From Artemia franciscana (taxonomy: Eukaryota > Arthropoda > Branchiopoda > Anostraca > Artemiidae): DNA of 64,000 nt. The notes under the pieces are model-generated. The model did no database searches. It worked only from the letters and a program-made list of their open reading frames with translations, and had not been told where the DNA came from. The stretch is taken from positions 64,131,604 through 64,195,603 of the forward strand of contig NC_088863.1 in assembly GCF_032884065.1 (NCBI RefSeq), read 5' to 3'. Below are positions 21,490 to 33,894 of this stretch, piece by piece (position 1 is the first letter of the stretch; every line of letters begins with the position of its first letter). The position numbers were made by a program, and so were the translations under genes.

Positions 21490-22460
21490 TTTTTTTTTTT
21501 ACCAGGTGATGTATCTCTTCTGAAATATTTCTTCTCATGAGATGTTTAATAACCTGGATGTTGCTCTTGTAGAAAGGAACAGCAAGACATATTCCAAAAT
21601 CCAGAATTGGCCTGACCAGAGCTTTGTATAGTTTCAGAAAAACTGTGGAGGATTGACTCCTGACAATTTTTTTCCAGGTGTCCTAAATTTGTACTTGCTT
21701 TCAAAACTGCTTAGGCAGTGTGCTTGTGGAATTTTAAACTGTCATTCAACAAGACTCCTAGGTCCCTACCACTACTACAAGTAGGAAGCAAGACTGTCAA
21801 TGGTACTTTGATGTTGTACATAGTGTGCTGGTGCTGTAGATTATCATGGCCAAAATGAAGAATGAAGCACATTGAGATATTGAAGGAAAGAGGCCACTTA
21901 TCTGTCCATGCTTGAATTTGGTTAAGATTGGCTTATAGGCTCCTGCTGTCTATAGTAACAAATAGCTCTGAGTCATCAGCATAAAGAGTCAGGTGGTTTT
22001 TTGTTTCAGCTACCAGGTCATTGATGTAGATGAGGAATAAGGTTGATCCAAGTTCCTTGAGGGATGCTGCTCAGGACTTGACATGGTGTTGAATAAACCT
22101 CCATCTGTGGTGAAGAGCCAAACCTTTTGAATTCTGCAACCAAGGAAATCCATTAGCCAGTCAGCTAGCTCTTTGTTGATGCCCACAGCTGTAAGTTTGG
22201 AGCGCCAGCAACTATGAGGACCTTCATTAAAAGCTTTGGCAGTGTCTAGTAGAATTAGGTCAACAGGAAATCCCTCTGTCAAGAAGCAGAGTAATTAGCC
22301 TGTAAGTTTTGAGTAGGTTGATTTTGACTGACCTCCCAGGAAGAAAACCATATTGTCCAAGTTTGTCCAAGATAATGCTGTTGGAAACATGGTGCTTGAG
22401 AAGTGAGTTGTTGAAAATTTTCTCTAAAACCTTAGAAGCAGTAGACATCAGGCTTATAGG
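21490..22460 (-). pseudogene. CR1-like LINE reverse-transcriptase remnant
   Basis: On the minus strand, 22260-22448 reads SKVLEKIFNNSLLKHHVSN and YGFLPGRS. Then 22010-22282 reads PVDLILLDTAKAFNEGPHS, the first catalytic box, with N in place of the usual D after the F. The downstream part near 21600-21900 resembles the region that follows the second catalytic box (LHFGHDNLQH, RDLGVLLNDSLKFHKH). Stops and shifts are spread throughout. The element is dead and truncated at both ends. Confidence 0.7.
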
Positions 22461-22689
22461 AGATTAGGAAGGGTAACTACTTTCCTAGAAGTTAAGACAT
22501 AGGTAGACTCCAGGATGAGAGTTTGATAGAAACTTTCCAAGATCAGTTCAATACTAAACTTGTGGCTCTAAAATTTGACAATTTATAAGACAGATGGAAT
22601 TATTTTATTAAAATAAATTATAAAGTAGCAGATGGTAAATAACTGAAGTGATAAAGAAACAAATTACTAGAGACTAGGAACATAGTTTT

Positions 22690-23985
22690 TGAAACAATGA
22701 AAGTAACTAGCAATTAAAGGAAAACTCTAATTAAACACCTATATATGAAAAGAGAAAAAAGTGATTTGTAGTAATTACAGATTAATCAGCTGGGTTTCTA
22801 TAGGAGGCAAATTTCTAAGCATGATGATACTTCTTTAGCTTAGATATGCTGTAGATAAGTGTTTAAGAGAAGAACAATTTGGTTTTAAGAAGCGAATTAG
22901 ACATTTCACCCAAATTTTTGCTCTTAGATTAATAATTGAGAAGGAACTGAGCCACCTGACCCCATAGTACTCTATTTTATAGATTATGAGCAATCACAAA
23001 CCAGAAGAATATTGCTTCAGTTAAGGTAGGCAATCACAAACCAGAAAAATATTGCTTCAGTTAAGGTAGGTAAAGGTTAGTAGCTAATTTTTTATTAAGT
23101 GAGGAGTTAAAAAGGCTATTCCCATTAAATTGACTAATATGACAGAATTTAACCTAAGGGGCCCAGTAAAAGCTATGGGAGAGCATGGAACCTAATAAGA
23201 AAGTAAAATTCTCTCAGACTGAAATAATGCAGAAGATTTAAATATTACAGACAAAAACTTTAGCAAAATAAATTATTTTCTGATGTTTTCCAGAGATAAT
23301 GGCACAAGGTAAGTTTGAAAATTAGTGGTAAGATGACTAAGTTGCAAAGACTGGGAATGAGTGAAGGTGAATAGATAATGCTGGGTAATAAGAAGATCAT
23401 GTAAATAGTGATCACATGAAGAAGTTAAAAGTTGAATGACCAAGGCCCAGGGGTGGACCTAGGGTAGAATAGCCAAGTGAAAAACCAAGATTAGCATTAT
23501 GAAGACCACAGTAGTGACAGTGTTCAAGTATGGTTCTGAAGTGTTGGCACTCTTAAAGATGGAAAGGAATTTGTAAAATGTTTTCTAGGGTATTATTTAC
23601 AGATTGTTTTGGATGTCCACCTGACTGGCCAAATTTCAAAGAAATAAACTTTACAGAAATGTGGTTCAATCCTGCTTTCTAGAGCTATTATGAGAATATT
23701 ATTAAGATCACCAGGATGTGTTTGGAAGAAGACAGGTTTGCTAAAGATCACCCTTGTCAGCCAGCCATCTAGGGAAAAAAAAGCAGCTTGTCCCCAAATA
23801 GAGTGGAAAGAGGTTTTAAGCAAAGATTTAAGAGAAATTAAAACTTCTTAAAAGAGTATAAGGAGGGAGACTTAGATTGATAGAGGAGAATAGATTGGAT
23901 AGAGGAGGAAAATTATGTGTTCCCCTTAGGCAGCTTGTGTGCTGCAGTGAGTTTATTAATAGTGTCCTAGTAGATCTTTTGTGAA
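22690..23985 (+). pseudogene. RTE-like LINE, sister copy of 5820-6952 plus 13752-13990
   Basis: Frames read REEQFGFKK near 22870, NIASVKVG-like sequence near 23000, VTVFKYGSE near 23525, then LPKITLVSQPSREKK and GSLCAAVSLL at 23740-23960. The order is the same as in the copy cut by the Helitrons. It shows what an uninterrupted end looks like. A local 40 bp tandem duplication lies at 22988-23068. The copy has many stops. Confidence 0.7.
22988..23068. repeat. 40 bp tandem duplication inside the LINE
   Basis: The phrases 'caatcacaaaccagaagaat' and 'attgcttcagttaaggtagg' occur twice in succession with one difference. The duplication is within the LINE copy, so it is later than the insertion. Confidence 0.85.
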
Positions 23986-26165
23986 ACTGGTAGAGTCTGT
24001 GTAGACTCATAATAACCAGTCTGAGAGATAGTGCTGAATGTTGGATAAAAGCTAGAAGTTAAATATGTGAGAGATGCAAAGAAGAAAAAAAGAGAAAAAA
24101 TGATAATTAAATTATTGTAAATATACAATAGGTTACAGTGCATTATAAAGATAGAATCTTATTGTTTTAGTGTTGCTTGTTTTAGTTTGATTAAAATATA
24201 CCTTCAGGCTATATATGGGACCATCATGGGAGGAATGATGAATTGTCAAAAACATTATTTTAGCCATAAAAAGCCCATAAAACTAGCAATCTAAAATTAA
24301 ATACTTTTAGTTCTAGCAGTTTTCTTCAGAAGAGCCACTTTTCTAGTGCCTTATTTGAGCTGGACATTTATTTTGCAAGGTTTTGACTTTATTATACACA
24401 ATTTGATAAAGGCCACCAAAAGCCAATGAATTCTGATGAGAGAAAAAAGTGGATTAAAGTCCTTCAAAATATCTTCCAAGGAGATCAACAGGGCTATAGA
24501 AGCATTGGTAAGAATTTAGTATCAAAGCAAAACATTGTAAATAATTGAAAGAAAACATAGAAAAAACCCATCTAACTTCATAATACAAAAACAAAATATT
24601 TACCTATCTCAACTACTTTCTAAGACAGCAAAAATAACCCTTAACTAGAATTTTCTCTAAAATTTTAAAACCTTGTAAATCAGGACTGGACAAAGTCATG
24701 ATGCTTAAAACACTTTTAGTGTCTCTTAGGCTATTTGAGCAGTAGATTGTTAGAAAATCACCAAATATCAATGCCCTTTGAAGGGGGAAGGAGAAGACTA
24801 GGTACTTTAAAATATGTTTCAAGGAAATTATTAAAGCACTGGGACTTTTCTGGTGGTTTAAATTAAATCTACATAACTCAACTGCCTTCCAGAATCAACG
24901 AAAGCCACTAATCTAGAAAAAAAAATATTAAAAAAGGGAAATGATAACCAGTTTACCTTAGCCTACCTTCAGCTCAACTAGGCTGAGAACAGATTCAATG
25001 TAAACAAAAGAGAACTTACAAAGTGGGCGCTCTTGAAACATACTGAAACCACAACTGAAGCGTTTCTAAGCTTATATGAAAGAGCAGAGACTTGCATTCC
25101 GAGTAAAAATTTATGCTCTTAATAAACGAAGAAGGATTATTTAAGCTTCCCTACACTCCTCGCCTCTACGATTTAAAAAAGAGCACACTTGCTGTTCTAT
25201 CCTACCATCTAGTAAGGCTCATTACAAGCCTGAACTAGCAAAGCTGCCATGGACCGAAACTTTTCTATTGCATTTTGAATAAAATGTAATATGATGAAAA
25301 CCTATTAATTTCAACGTATAATTTTGATGGAAACTTTACTAATGTGTCACGTATTGGTGAAATTAACAGCTTTCTTATTTTCAGAAGAATCTGTTTTTCA
25401 TCGGGAAGCAACTTAACTCTTTCCAGTTTTGTCACACAGTCAGTATAAACATTCTGTCACACAATAGCGGGCAATACTGTCACAAATTCATAGCATCTCA
25501 AATTATAATGACGAGAAAACACGCGTATCGTTTATTTTCATCAGAAGGGTAATATTTACGGTCAGAAAATTATTTACATTGCCTAGAAAGCAAACATATT
25601 TTGCAATCAAAATCTTGCATTTTCTTGTTCGGTCAATATTCAAACATTTTACAAAGAAGGAATAAACTGAAGCCAGAGGGGGGAAATTTTATGAGACAAA
25701 AAAAGGTAAGTGTCCCTGGAAGGAATTGTCTCTACAATTACTTTTTTAAAGGGAATATAAGATAAGATACCTTTTTTTATTTGGGTGACAGTAAGTTTCG
25801 CTCCTTCAAGGTGCGAGCTCTATAGCCTACTACTGAAATTGTTACTTCATTTATTGTTTCTCCTAACATTTGTCTTGTATTAACTTTCCCAATTCATCCA
25901 GTTTAACTGTTTACAATCGCAATTCCCCTTAATGGCTGGACGTAAGACAAAAATTGCGGCATTTTACTTTACATTCCCTACCAACGGTGACGATCTCCGT
26001 TTCATTGGGCCCTTAAAGAATTTTGTTGGATTTTACGTGTTCTTTTCTTTTGATTATAGTTACCACGAATATTGCGAAAGGAAAAGATATTTTATGTGAA
26101 GTAATAATTGTTTCGTATAGGAATAAAAGGCTTCGATTGAAACAGCCTCTTATTTTGTTATCGAA
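23986..26165. other. No recognised gene
   Basis: AT-rich DNA. Two weakly similar segments near 24590-24670 and 24865-24930 (around 'actttctaagacagcaaaaat') suggest an old local duplication. No RNA gene is visible. Confidence 0.4.
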
Positions 26166-27390
26166 AGCGCAATAGAACTGCCTAAGTAAAGAGCAATGTG
26201 GGCAAAATGTATGATTATTATAGATTTTCTGACCTGAGCACTTCATATAGAAGCATATGTCGAAAAAGCACCAAAAAGGGCTTATTCAAATGGAATTTTA
26301 AAGTTCTAGCACCCTTTTTAATAGTCAATAGTGATTGGAGGGCAACCAGCCCCACCCTCTCACTCGTCATTCCCCCAAACACATCTCATTAAAATATTAA
26401 GATACAGATTTTGTTAAACATATTCGAAAGGTTCATGAATTAAACCTTTGGGGAACTCCTCTCCCAAGGCCCTCAGGGTGAGGACTTTAAGCTGTATTAG
26501 TTGCCCATTGTTAACATTTAAGGTTTTTAGGGAAACTTCAGATGTGGCTAATTCAATCGGAAGTCAGAAGTTCTAGCGTCCTTTTTAAGAACCAAAAGTG
26601 ATAGGAGGGGAACTATTGTTCAAAATAGTCTAAAGATCAGATGAAAAGGCTATAGGTGTTCAAATAGCCACTCAGGATATATGAGGAAATGGTTGTAAGT
26701 TATGCTCCAAAGGCTCATAAGGTTATTATGTAATTGGTGATCGTATAAACTTTGGATAGAGCTCATTTCATTGCAAATTAAACGTTATATTGCTTTTTTA
26801 AGAGTAAAAAGTGAATTGAGAGCAATTAGCTCCATCCCCCTCCCACGACCGCCATTTAACATCTAGTAAACAAAATAACATCTAGTAACAAAATAAGTAA
26901 CAAAATATATAGTAACAAAATAAACATCTAGTAAAAATTCTGAGACGGGTAATCTCGTCAGCATGATTGAAAGATCCTACAATTATGCCTTCAGGACCTC
27001 GACCCCCCCCCCCCCACAACCCCAAGAACAACGGCCTAATTAAGCAATTTGCTTATTGTTTACCTATAGTAAATTTCGTTGAGAAAGGCATGCATGTTTA
27101 ACCTTTACTTTCCAAAAAGACAAAGAGTATTCAGGTGATCCTTTCAGACAAGCTTGAGGGAAGTGTTGAACTAAATAAGACAAGTTATATCAATACAGGC
27201 TGTCAAAAGGTAACTAAAAAAAATTGACAAAAGGTAACAAAAAATGTAACTCAGAAATAACTGAGTATATTAATTTGGAACTTTCAGAAAATGATAAGGG
27301 AGATGATCAACTGACCAAAAATGTAAAATTTATACGCTACCGCTACTACTACTACTAAAAATACCACCATTACTAATGAGTAGTGTAGTA
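26166..27390 (+). repeat. Dispersed repeat family with CTA/TAC tract, second cluster
   Basis: Copies homologous to 18506-19520: 'ctaagtaaagagcaatgt' at 26182 (also at 18529), 'gtgattggagggcaacc' at 26331, similar again near 26590 and 26810, and the end with 'ctactactactacta' near 27343. A short internal tandem of 'aacatctagtaacaaaata' lies at 26868-26935, and poly-C at 27002-27015. Copies are diverged from one another. Confidence 0.6.
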
Positions 27391-27778
27391 ACTGTCGATT
27401 CTGCCTGCCTCACCTATATCATTATATTCAATTTACATCATTTAATATCAAATATTGCATATTTTGTGCACTTTCCGTCCCCACATTCAAAATAAAAACT
27501 GGTCCTTGAAAATCAAATTTGGTCTCATTTCTATACTTTCTCACGTAAGCCCCACCTAAATCATCCCATCAATTTACCCCATTTAATTGAATTCACAGCA
27601 TTTTATACGAAGGGTTTCTAAAATTTTTACAATTTACCACCATAAGCTTTAAAACCAAAATAGATCTTCTGAAATAGGAGTTTGATGAATTTGTTAAATA
27701 AGAGTTTAATTAATATTCCATTTTTCCTATACTACTGATAAAATGTAATAATTTAATATGATTTAATATTTAGTGGAT

Positions 27779-28190
27779 TGTTCAAAATCAATATATAAAT
27801 AATCTGTATTATCTTTGTTTTTTCTTTCAATAACCTTGTAAATCATACCTTTATCTATTTTTTTCAATTTCTTTTCGCGATCGGTGGCTTTAGAATCAAA
27901 ACGCTTAGGTGCAAATAGAGCATCCATTTCACCTTTAAAATGAATAATGATAAAGATTTTCCTTTCATATTTCAGCTGTAACAGATTTCATTCCTTTAAT
28001 CTTGGGTTCCATTCCAGTGTCTGGATCTTCTTTCTTAATAGTTCGATTATATTTATTTTCCATTTTTAATTGCTTAAAAGTTTCTCCATTTATTATTAAG
28101 TAAGTTTATTAAGCAAATTTTCAGAATCATAAATAAGTTTTCTTTTAATTACCTTTAGCTTTCTTCTCAGGGTTCTTCCGCTTGGTGAAA
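27779..28190 (-). other. Unidentified coding-like fragments
   Basis: On the minus strand an open frame from about 27990 to 27779 includes KGEMDALFAPKRFDSKATD and ends FEQSTKY at a stop. Upstream, near 28060-27985, another frame reads NRTIKKEDPDTGMEPKIKG. A G|GTAATT donor-like site follows RKNPEKKAK near 28150. The stretch resembles a Lys-rich protein, but I do not recognise it. A diverged duplicate of part of it lies near 28350-28400. It could be exons of a host gene or a decayed mobile element. Confidence 0.25.
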
Positions 28191-28472
28191 TAATTATAGG
28201 TGAAATAAGTGAATTTGGTGAAATAATTCTAGGAAGAAATCAACACACACATCAGAAACAATATGAGTAATGACTCCTTATTTGGTTAGCTGGCGTGCCT
28301 TATTATTCTAGGAAAACTTGGTTTGTATTTTTAATAGGTTTATATTTCTCATTTTGCTTAAAAGTTTGTCCGTTTATTAGTAAATAATTTCATTAACTGA
28401 ATTTCCAAATCGAAAATAAGTATATCGAAACTTGTAGTAGTAGGTAACAAAAGTTTAATTTCTATATCAGCA

Positions 28473-30420
28473 GTGACTTTGAGCCTTGGCTTCAAGAAAA
28501 GAACGAAAGAAGAATGGATATCGGATTACACCTGGAACTACATCAGTAAACGAAAGGAGACACGAACACTTATCCTGAATACGTCAAGCCCTAAGCGAAA
28601 AGCCCAATTACAGCTCCGTTACAAAGAAGAGGACAAAGCGGTGAAAAGAAGTGCCAGGAAAGACAAAAGAATTACCATCGAGAGAAAAGCAGCGCTCGCA
28701 GAACAAGCTTCAAAGAAAGGAGCCTCGAAAATAGTTTATTGACTAACAGACAAGATAGTTCGAAAGAAAACAAATAGTACATCCCTTGTAAAAGATCAAA
28801 ATGGAGACGGTATTTCAGATCCAAAGAAAGCTGACGAGAGTTAGGCTTCATATTTTGAGAAAGTCTTAAATAGACCCACACCTGACAACCAGATTCAGTA
28901 CCGGATACGCGACTTTTACAAATTGACGTAAGTGCTGACCCCGCCAGCACAGAAGAAGTTACGACTGCTGTGAAAAAGCTGAAAATGGACCTGCACCTGG
29001 AGCGCCCCTTGAGCCTGCATAATTGTATAGACTGCTCTTCTAGTGGCCATCTGGAACAACGAAAAAGTACCGAAAGATTGGACCCGAGGTGTACTGGTCA
29101 AACTCTTCAAGAAAGGCGGTGCACAAATTTGAGACAACTAGAGGAGCATCAACTTGAAGGCTGTTCCTAGTAAAATACTAGCTTCAGTCATATTACAACG
29201 GCTAAGAGTAGCCCTAGACTCACACCTCACGGAAGAGAAACAACGGGTTACGACCTGGTACATTTTGCTCTGGTTTTCTTTTCATTCTTAGACTGATGTT
29301 GGAAGAGTCCAGAGAATGGAACGAAAAGCTATACCTGCTCTTCATTGAATTTGAAAAGGCGTTCGATTCAGTTGACCGAGACACTTTACGGAAAATTTTG
29401 AAATATTACGGAGTACCTGATAAACTAGTCAAAATGATAATCGCACGATATGAGGATAGTAAATACTGTGTACGCACAGAAAATGCGGACACGCGTTTCT
29501 TCAAGATAATGTCTGGCGTCAAACAATGATGAGTCCTATCCCCGTTTCTGTTTTTCATTGTAATGGACTATATTCTATGGTAGTCTTCAGGCATTGGAGT
29601 GAAGATTAGCAGTCAACAGGTCTCCGATCTGGACTTCGCACATGACGTTGTTTTTCTTAAAGAAGCAAAACTGCGACTGCAGCAGCTACTCGACACCATA
29701 GACAAAATGTCTGAGAGAATGGGACTTGAAGTATATGTTAGTAAAACAAAGAGCATGGCCACATCTGACTCTCTGATGATGCTAATTTGCAAAGATAAAA
29801 CAATTGAGCAAGTTAAGGAATTTAAGTATCTCGTGAGTTAGATTGAATACCATGGTGAAATAGCTAACGAAATGAAGAGAAAAATTGGACAAGCGACATC
29901 GGCTTTTAGCAAGTTGAAACCAGCCTGATGCAGTAGTAAATGCTCTATGCACTTGTAGCTCCACATCCTAAATAATAATGTGATGTCAATCCTCCTCTAT
30001 TCTAGTGAGTGCTGGAAACGAAATACTCAACTGGAGAAACGTGTCCTAGCCTTCGAAAACATGTGCCTTAGGAGAATCTTGAACATATCGTGACAGGAAA
30101 GGGTCACCAACATAGAATTTTGCCGACGAACCGGTCAGCCATTAGTTACCAACCTTCTGAAACGTAGGAGATGAACATAACTTGGCCACGTCCTCCGTAT
30201 GCCAGAAGATTGACTCCCGAATACAGTACATGCGTGGCATCCCGGAGGAGATGCGAAAAAGAGGTCGACCTATGGTAATGCGGATGCGGAGATGTCTCTT
30301 CAACCACAGTGGGAGGACGTCACGGCTGTAACTGAGCTCCAAGATGTCTGGCAAGGTTTTGTAGACGCCCTATGTGCCACCCCTGGCTCTGGAGGATCTA
30401 AGGTCTAAGGCTTTAAAACA
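28473..30420 (+). pseudogene. RTE-like LINE (endonuclease-RT), decayed copy
   Basis: In order: a pre-RT region (28473-28742) with KEEWISDYTWNYISKRKETR; a region reading NNEKVPKDWTRGVLVKLFKK (near 29050); RT catalytic box EFEKAFDSVDRDTL (29350); the second catalytic box as SDLDFAHDVVF (29620), where the usual ADD is AHD, so a catalytic Asp is lost; SKTKSM; and the C-terminal ENMCLRRILN, LGHVLRMPED and DALCATPGSG. The endonuclease domain is absent, so the copy is 5'-truncated. Stops are at several places. The 3' end is near 30440. Confidence 0.8.
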
Positions 30421-30440
30421 TCAAAACAAAATAAAGAATA

Positions 30441-30960
30441 AACTGTTTTAAAATCATTGTGTTTATACCCCAACTCTAAAAATCATTGATACGCGTTAGG
30501 TTAATCTTCATTTGCATCACTGAAATCAAATTTAAAATATTCTTGTCGATATTTAGATCTGTTTACTTTCACTTTAATTCAATCAGTGTTCATATGGTCA
30601 AATACCATATTTTTTTTGCGTAGAAATGTTACCTTTTTCAGATATCTGTAACACAACAACAGGCTCCTCAAAAAAAAAACTGTTTTAAAATCATTGTAAG
30701 TTACGGTTGTTCCACTATCAAAATTTTGATGTTTATACCCCAACTCTAAAAATCATTGATACGCGTTAGGTTAATCTTCATTTGCATCACTGAAATCAAA
30801 TTTAAAATATTCTTGTCGATATTTAGATCTGTTTACTTTCACTTTAATTCAATCAGTGTTCATATGGTCAAATACCATATTTTTTTGCGTAGAAATGTTA
30901 CCTTTTTCAGATATCTGTAACACAACAACAGGCTCCTCAAAAAACAGTTGAAAAAACAAG
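30441..30960. repeat. 270 bp tandem duplication, nearly identical copies
   Basis: The phrase 'gtttataccccaactctaaa' occurs at 30461 and 30731, a period of 270. The following 200 or more bases are almost identical, differing by a T-run length and few other changes. The first copy lacks about 33 bases between 'aaatcattgt' and 'gtttatac' that are present in the second. It directly follows the RTE-like LINE end. Confidence 0.9.
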
Positions 30961-31711
30961 AACTGTTTTGACTTCGTATAAAAAGCTCAGTCAGTCAGCT
31001 ATAATTGACTAAAAAGTAAACATTCGGTGTGAATCCAAGCTATTACTCAAGGTAAAAACGACTTATATTCAATGTGAAGAGTTTCAATTACGCAGTGATC
31101 AGTATAGGTCTCACCGTAAAAAAAAAAAAAAGCTTCAGTCCTGACTCGGGCCAAAAATGGGCTAAGTCTAAGCTATAGACAGATTTGATGCCTTACGATT
31201 CACCCAGTAACTCAGGGAAAAGTTATGAAAGTTTGGAAGTTTAAGAATAAATGTACACTCTCTTATGCTTCTGATACGCTCACATAACCAACGCAAAGAT
31301 CCGCCATCCCTCCTACATGATGGCTAATATATAACTATACACAAATGCTCATGATTTTATCAAACCTCAAACAAACAAACGTAGTAAATGAAACATTCCA
31401 ATAAATTCTTATTTTAATTTCGTTAATTGTTAGGGTTTCTCTTTAGCAATGAATGCGTCATCACAGGGCATTAATGTCTTGGAAACTAAAAAGCTCAATA
31501 TTTAGTTCTTAAATATTTTTAAATTGAGTAAGTGGCTAATAATTTCATCGAAAAAGCTTATCACTCAATTCCGCCTTTGAACATTAAAAACTGTTATTAA
31601 ACAATCTTTTCTCCTATCTAGCCTCAAGTTGTTTAGAAATTGACAATTATAATAGAAAGTAGAAAAAGATAAGCTTCTTTGATAGTATTATTTGTATAAG
31701 ATGTCATAGTA

Positions 31712-32110
31712 TGGACAAGATATTGGATTTACTGGATTTTGCTCTGTTTAATACATTTATAATATTTACTGGTGTTTTTTTACAAACAAATTATAGGGAT
31801 TTCTATGGATAGTACCGCCAGTCCATTTACAACTGACTTGTTTTTAATCCAACTAGAATATGTTTGGATGAGATATTTTAAAGATTATTTGGATTTAAAC
31901 TGTGATGAGATTTCAGGATATCAAAGAACCATTTACCCAATCGAATCGATTCTGGAACCTAGTCACAAGACATGTCAAGAAGAGTACTTTCCAGATTTAA
32001 ATATTAAAATTTCTGATGAATTAGTTTTAAGAATATGTAATAGTGTGGATGATTTCGATTATTTCGGCCCTATGTCCAAAGGCCGTCTTCAACACAACAC
32101 CAGAAAAAAA
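31712..32110 (+). pseudogene. Penelope-like reverse-transcriptase fragment
   Basis: The segment NTFIIFTGVFLQTN, then after a shift GISMDSTASPFTTDLFL, matches the RT block built on a G-I-P-M-G core (here GISMD). Downstream, YPIESILEPSHKT, FPDLNIKISD and CNSVDDFDYF correspond to the region after the catalytic YxDD box. That box and about 60 residues around it are deleted. The fragment is inactive. Confidence 0.55.
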
Positions 32111-32149
32111 AATATATATATTTATATAAGAACTTGTATCAAAATGTGA

Positions 32150-33390
32150 AAATTAAAACTTAAATAAAAATAAAAACTTTTTAAAACAATATGGTTTTTG
32201 ATATGGAAAGGCAGTATGGTCTTCGTCATTATTGACCTTTAACAAAGCTGGAAAAAAACTATTATCTCCAAATTTCGACAAACTATCTTTTCAGGAGAGC
32301 ACAGCTAAAAAGGTGGTAGAAATAGGGTTACTGTCCTCCAAACGCTTTCAACTCTTAAAATGGGGACTGCAACTTCATTGATTTCCATTTAAATAAGCCC
32401 TCTTTGAAGTTTCATTGGCAATTCCATCCCTACAAAGTAGCAGGGGAAAAATAGCATATTGACCCCTCTTTTCATAGTCTTACCCGTCTTTTCATAGGCG
32501 GCACTGTTGTAATACATATGATGCTTGCATTTTCTTTTCTGGCATTGGAATCCCTAGATTTAAAAACATAGGTTTTAAGACCATCTTCTTTGGGGTCCTA
32601 AATTAAATCAATATTGATAGATTATGGTTTTCCTTTCAATAAGTCTAATGTTCGAAACATCAAGTGGTACTGAAACTTACTTTCATGGTGTTTGCAAAGA
32701 AAGACTTGTTTTTGTGGACTTGTTTCACGTCAGTTTCCACTAAAACCATCTTTTTTCAATTTGTGCCAGAGCTCCCTTGACTCAGAAACATAGCCTAATG
32801 ATTTAAGTTTTACAACAATTAAAAAAAAGGATTTCGGCTCGGTTCTTTCGCACGAAATAGATAAAAAGTTTTGCCTGATGTTCAATAAAACTAGTTTGTG
32901 CAAAGGAAGATTGGCTATAAGTTATACACTGATTAGAGATAAAACTTTTTTTTTAACTATTATGGGCCTTCATAAAGTTATTCATGCCCTAATAAAATAT
33001 GGTCTACTTGTGGGCTAAAGAACAATCCTTGAAAGTTTCAAGCCAATAAAATTTAAACGTAGCGGTCTTTTTCGATTTAATCATTTGTTTTTAACAACAG
33101 AAAATAGTAGAATTTATGGCCCCTGCTCTTGGGGCTGTGCGAATCACGTCATCGTTGGAGGCCCACATACTCGATATATTCACTATTCTGAGAAAAACAA
33201 GTATCGGTAAATGTTGGCCTAATGCAAATGGATAGCATAGGGGGAAAGAGGGAAGGGAATTCAACTACCAAGGGATACTAACAGCATCAATTCAAATCAA
33301 ATATACCCGCTGCAGATGTTCCTACAGCAATATTTCAATACTATAAGTCCAAAAAAAACGTATAATTAACAGTTGGCTCTTTTTTTTGGT
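32150..33390. other. No recognised gene
   Basis: AT-rich sequence. Nothing coding or repeated could be assigned. Confidence 0.4.
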
Positions 33391-33391
33391 A

Positions 33392-33580
33392 TTATCTATG
33401 CTTTGACTTTAACTGATAAGATAATTGTTTTGTAGCTCTTATCTCTTTTCCTAATTTAGATAGATGATCATAGAAAAAAACAATAGCTTCAACGGTCAGG
33501 GTATAAGGCAATCGACGCGACTTTACCGTGAATGTAGCTTCATTAGGACAGACAAAAACCTGTACATGACGTGCACACAC
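33392..33580 (-). CDS. Unidentified exon-like open frame (hypothetical)
   Basis: The frame ends at a stop at 33392 with HLSKLGKEIRATKQLSYQLK and begins after an upstream stop near 33590. A good 3' splice acceptor (T-rich tract, TTGCAG, near 33595) lies just above, and another AG at about 33560 would keep the frame. This suggests a terminal exon. No family is recognised. The antisense frame at 33464-33667 is a shadow. Confidence 0.25.
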   Translation of the reverse strand: MCARHVQVFVCPNEATFTVKSRRLPYTLTVEAIVFFYDHLSKLGKEIRATKQLSYQLKSKHR

Positions 33581-33894
33581 TTTGGCTTAACTGCAATGAA
33601 AAATGAATCTACATACTTTTCAAATGGCGAAGCGGAGGTGTGGAGGCGTCAATTTCCGTATGTTTGAGTCCGGTTAAGGCATCGTTGCTTATGCTACAGT
33701 ATTCCACTCTAAGAACAACCAAATTGACCAAAATAGTAGTCATTTCTCTAAACAAGTTTTCATCCAAAAAAATACGACGATAAACGAAGAAATGGCAATT
33801 TTAGGAGTCGTGAGGCAATAAACCGGAGGCAAATCTTAAGAGCGGGTTCGGGAAGGTTATCAAAAATACCAAAGTCTATATCTAAGCGTTTCAA

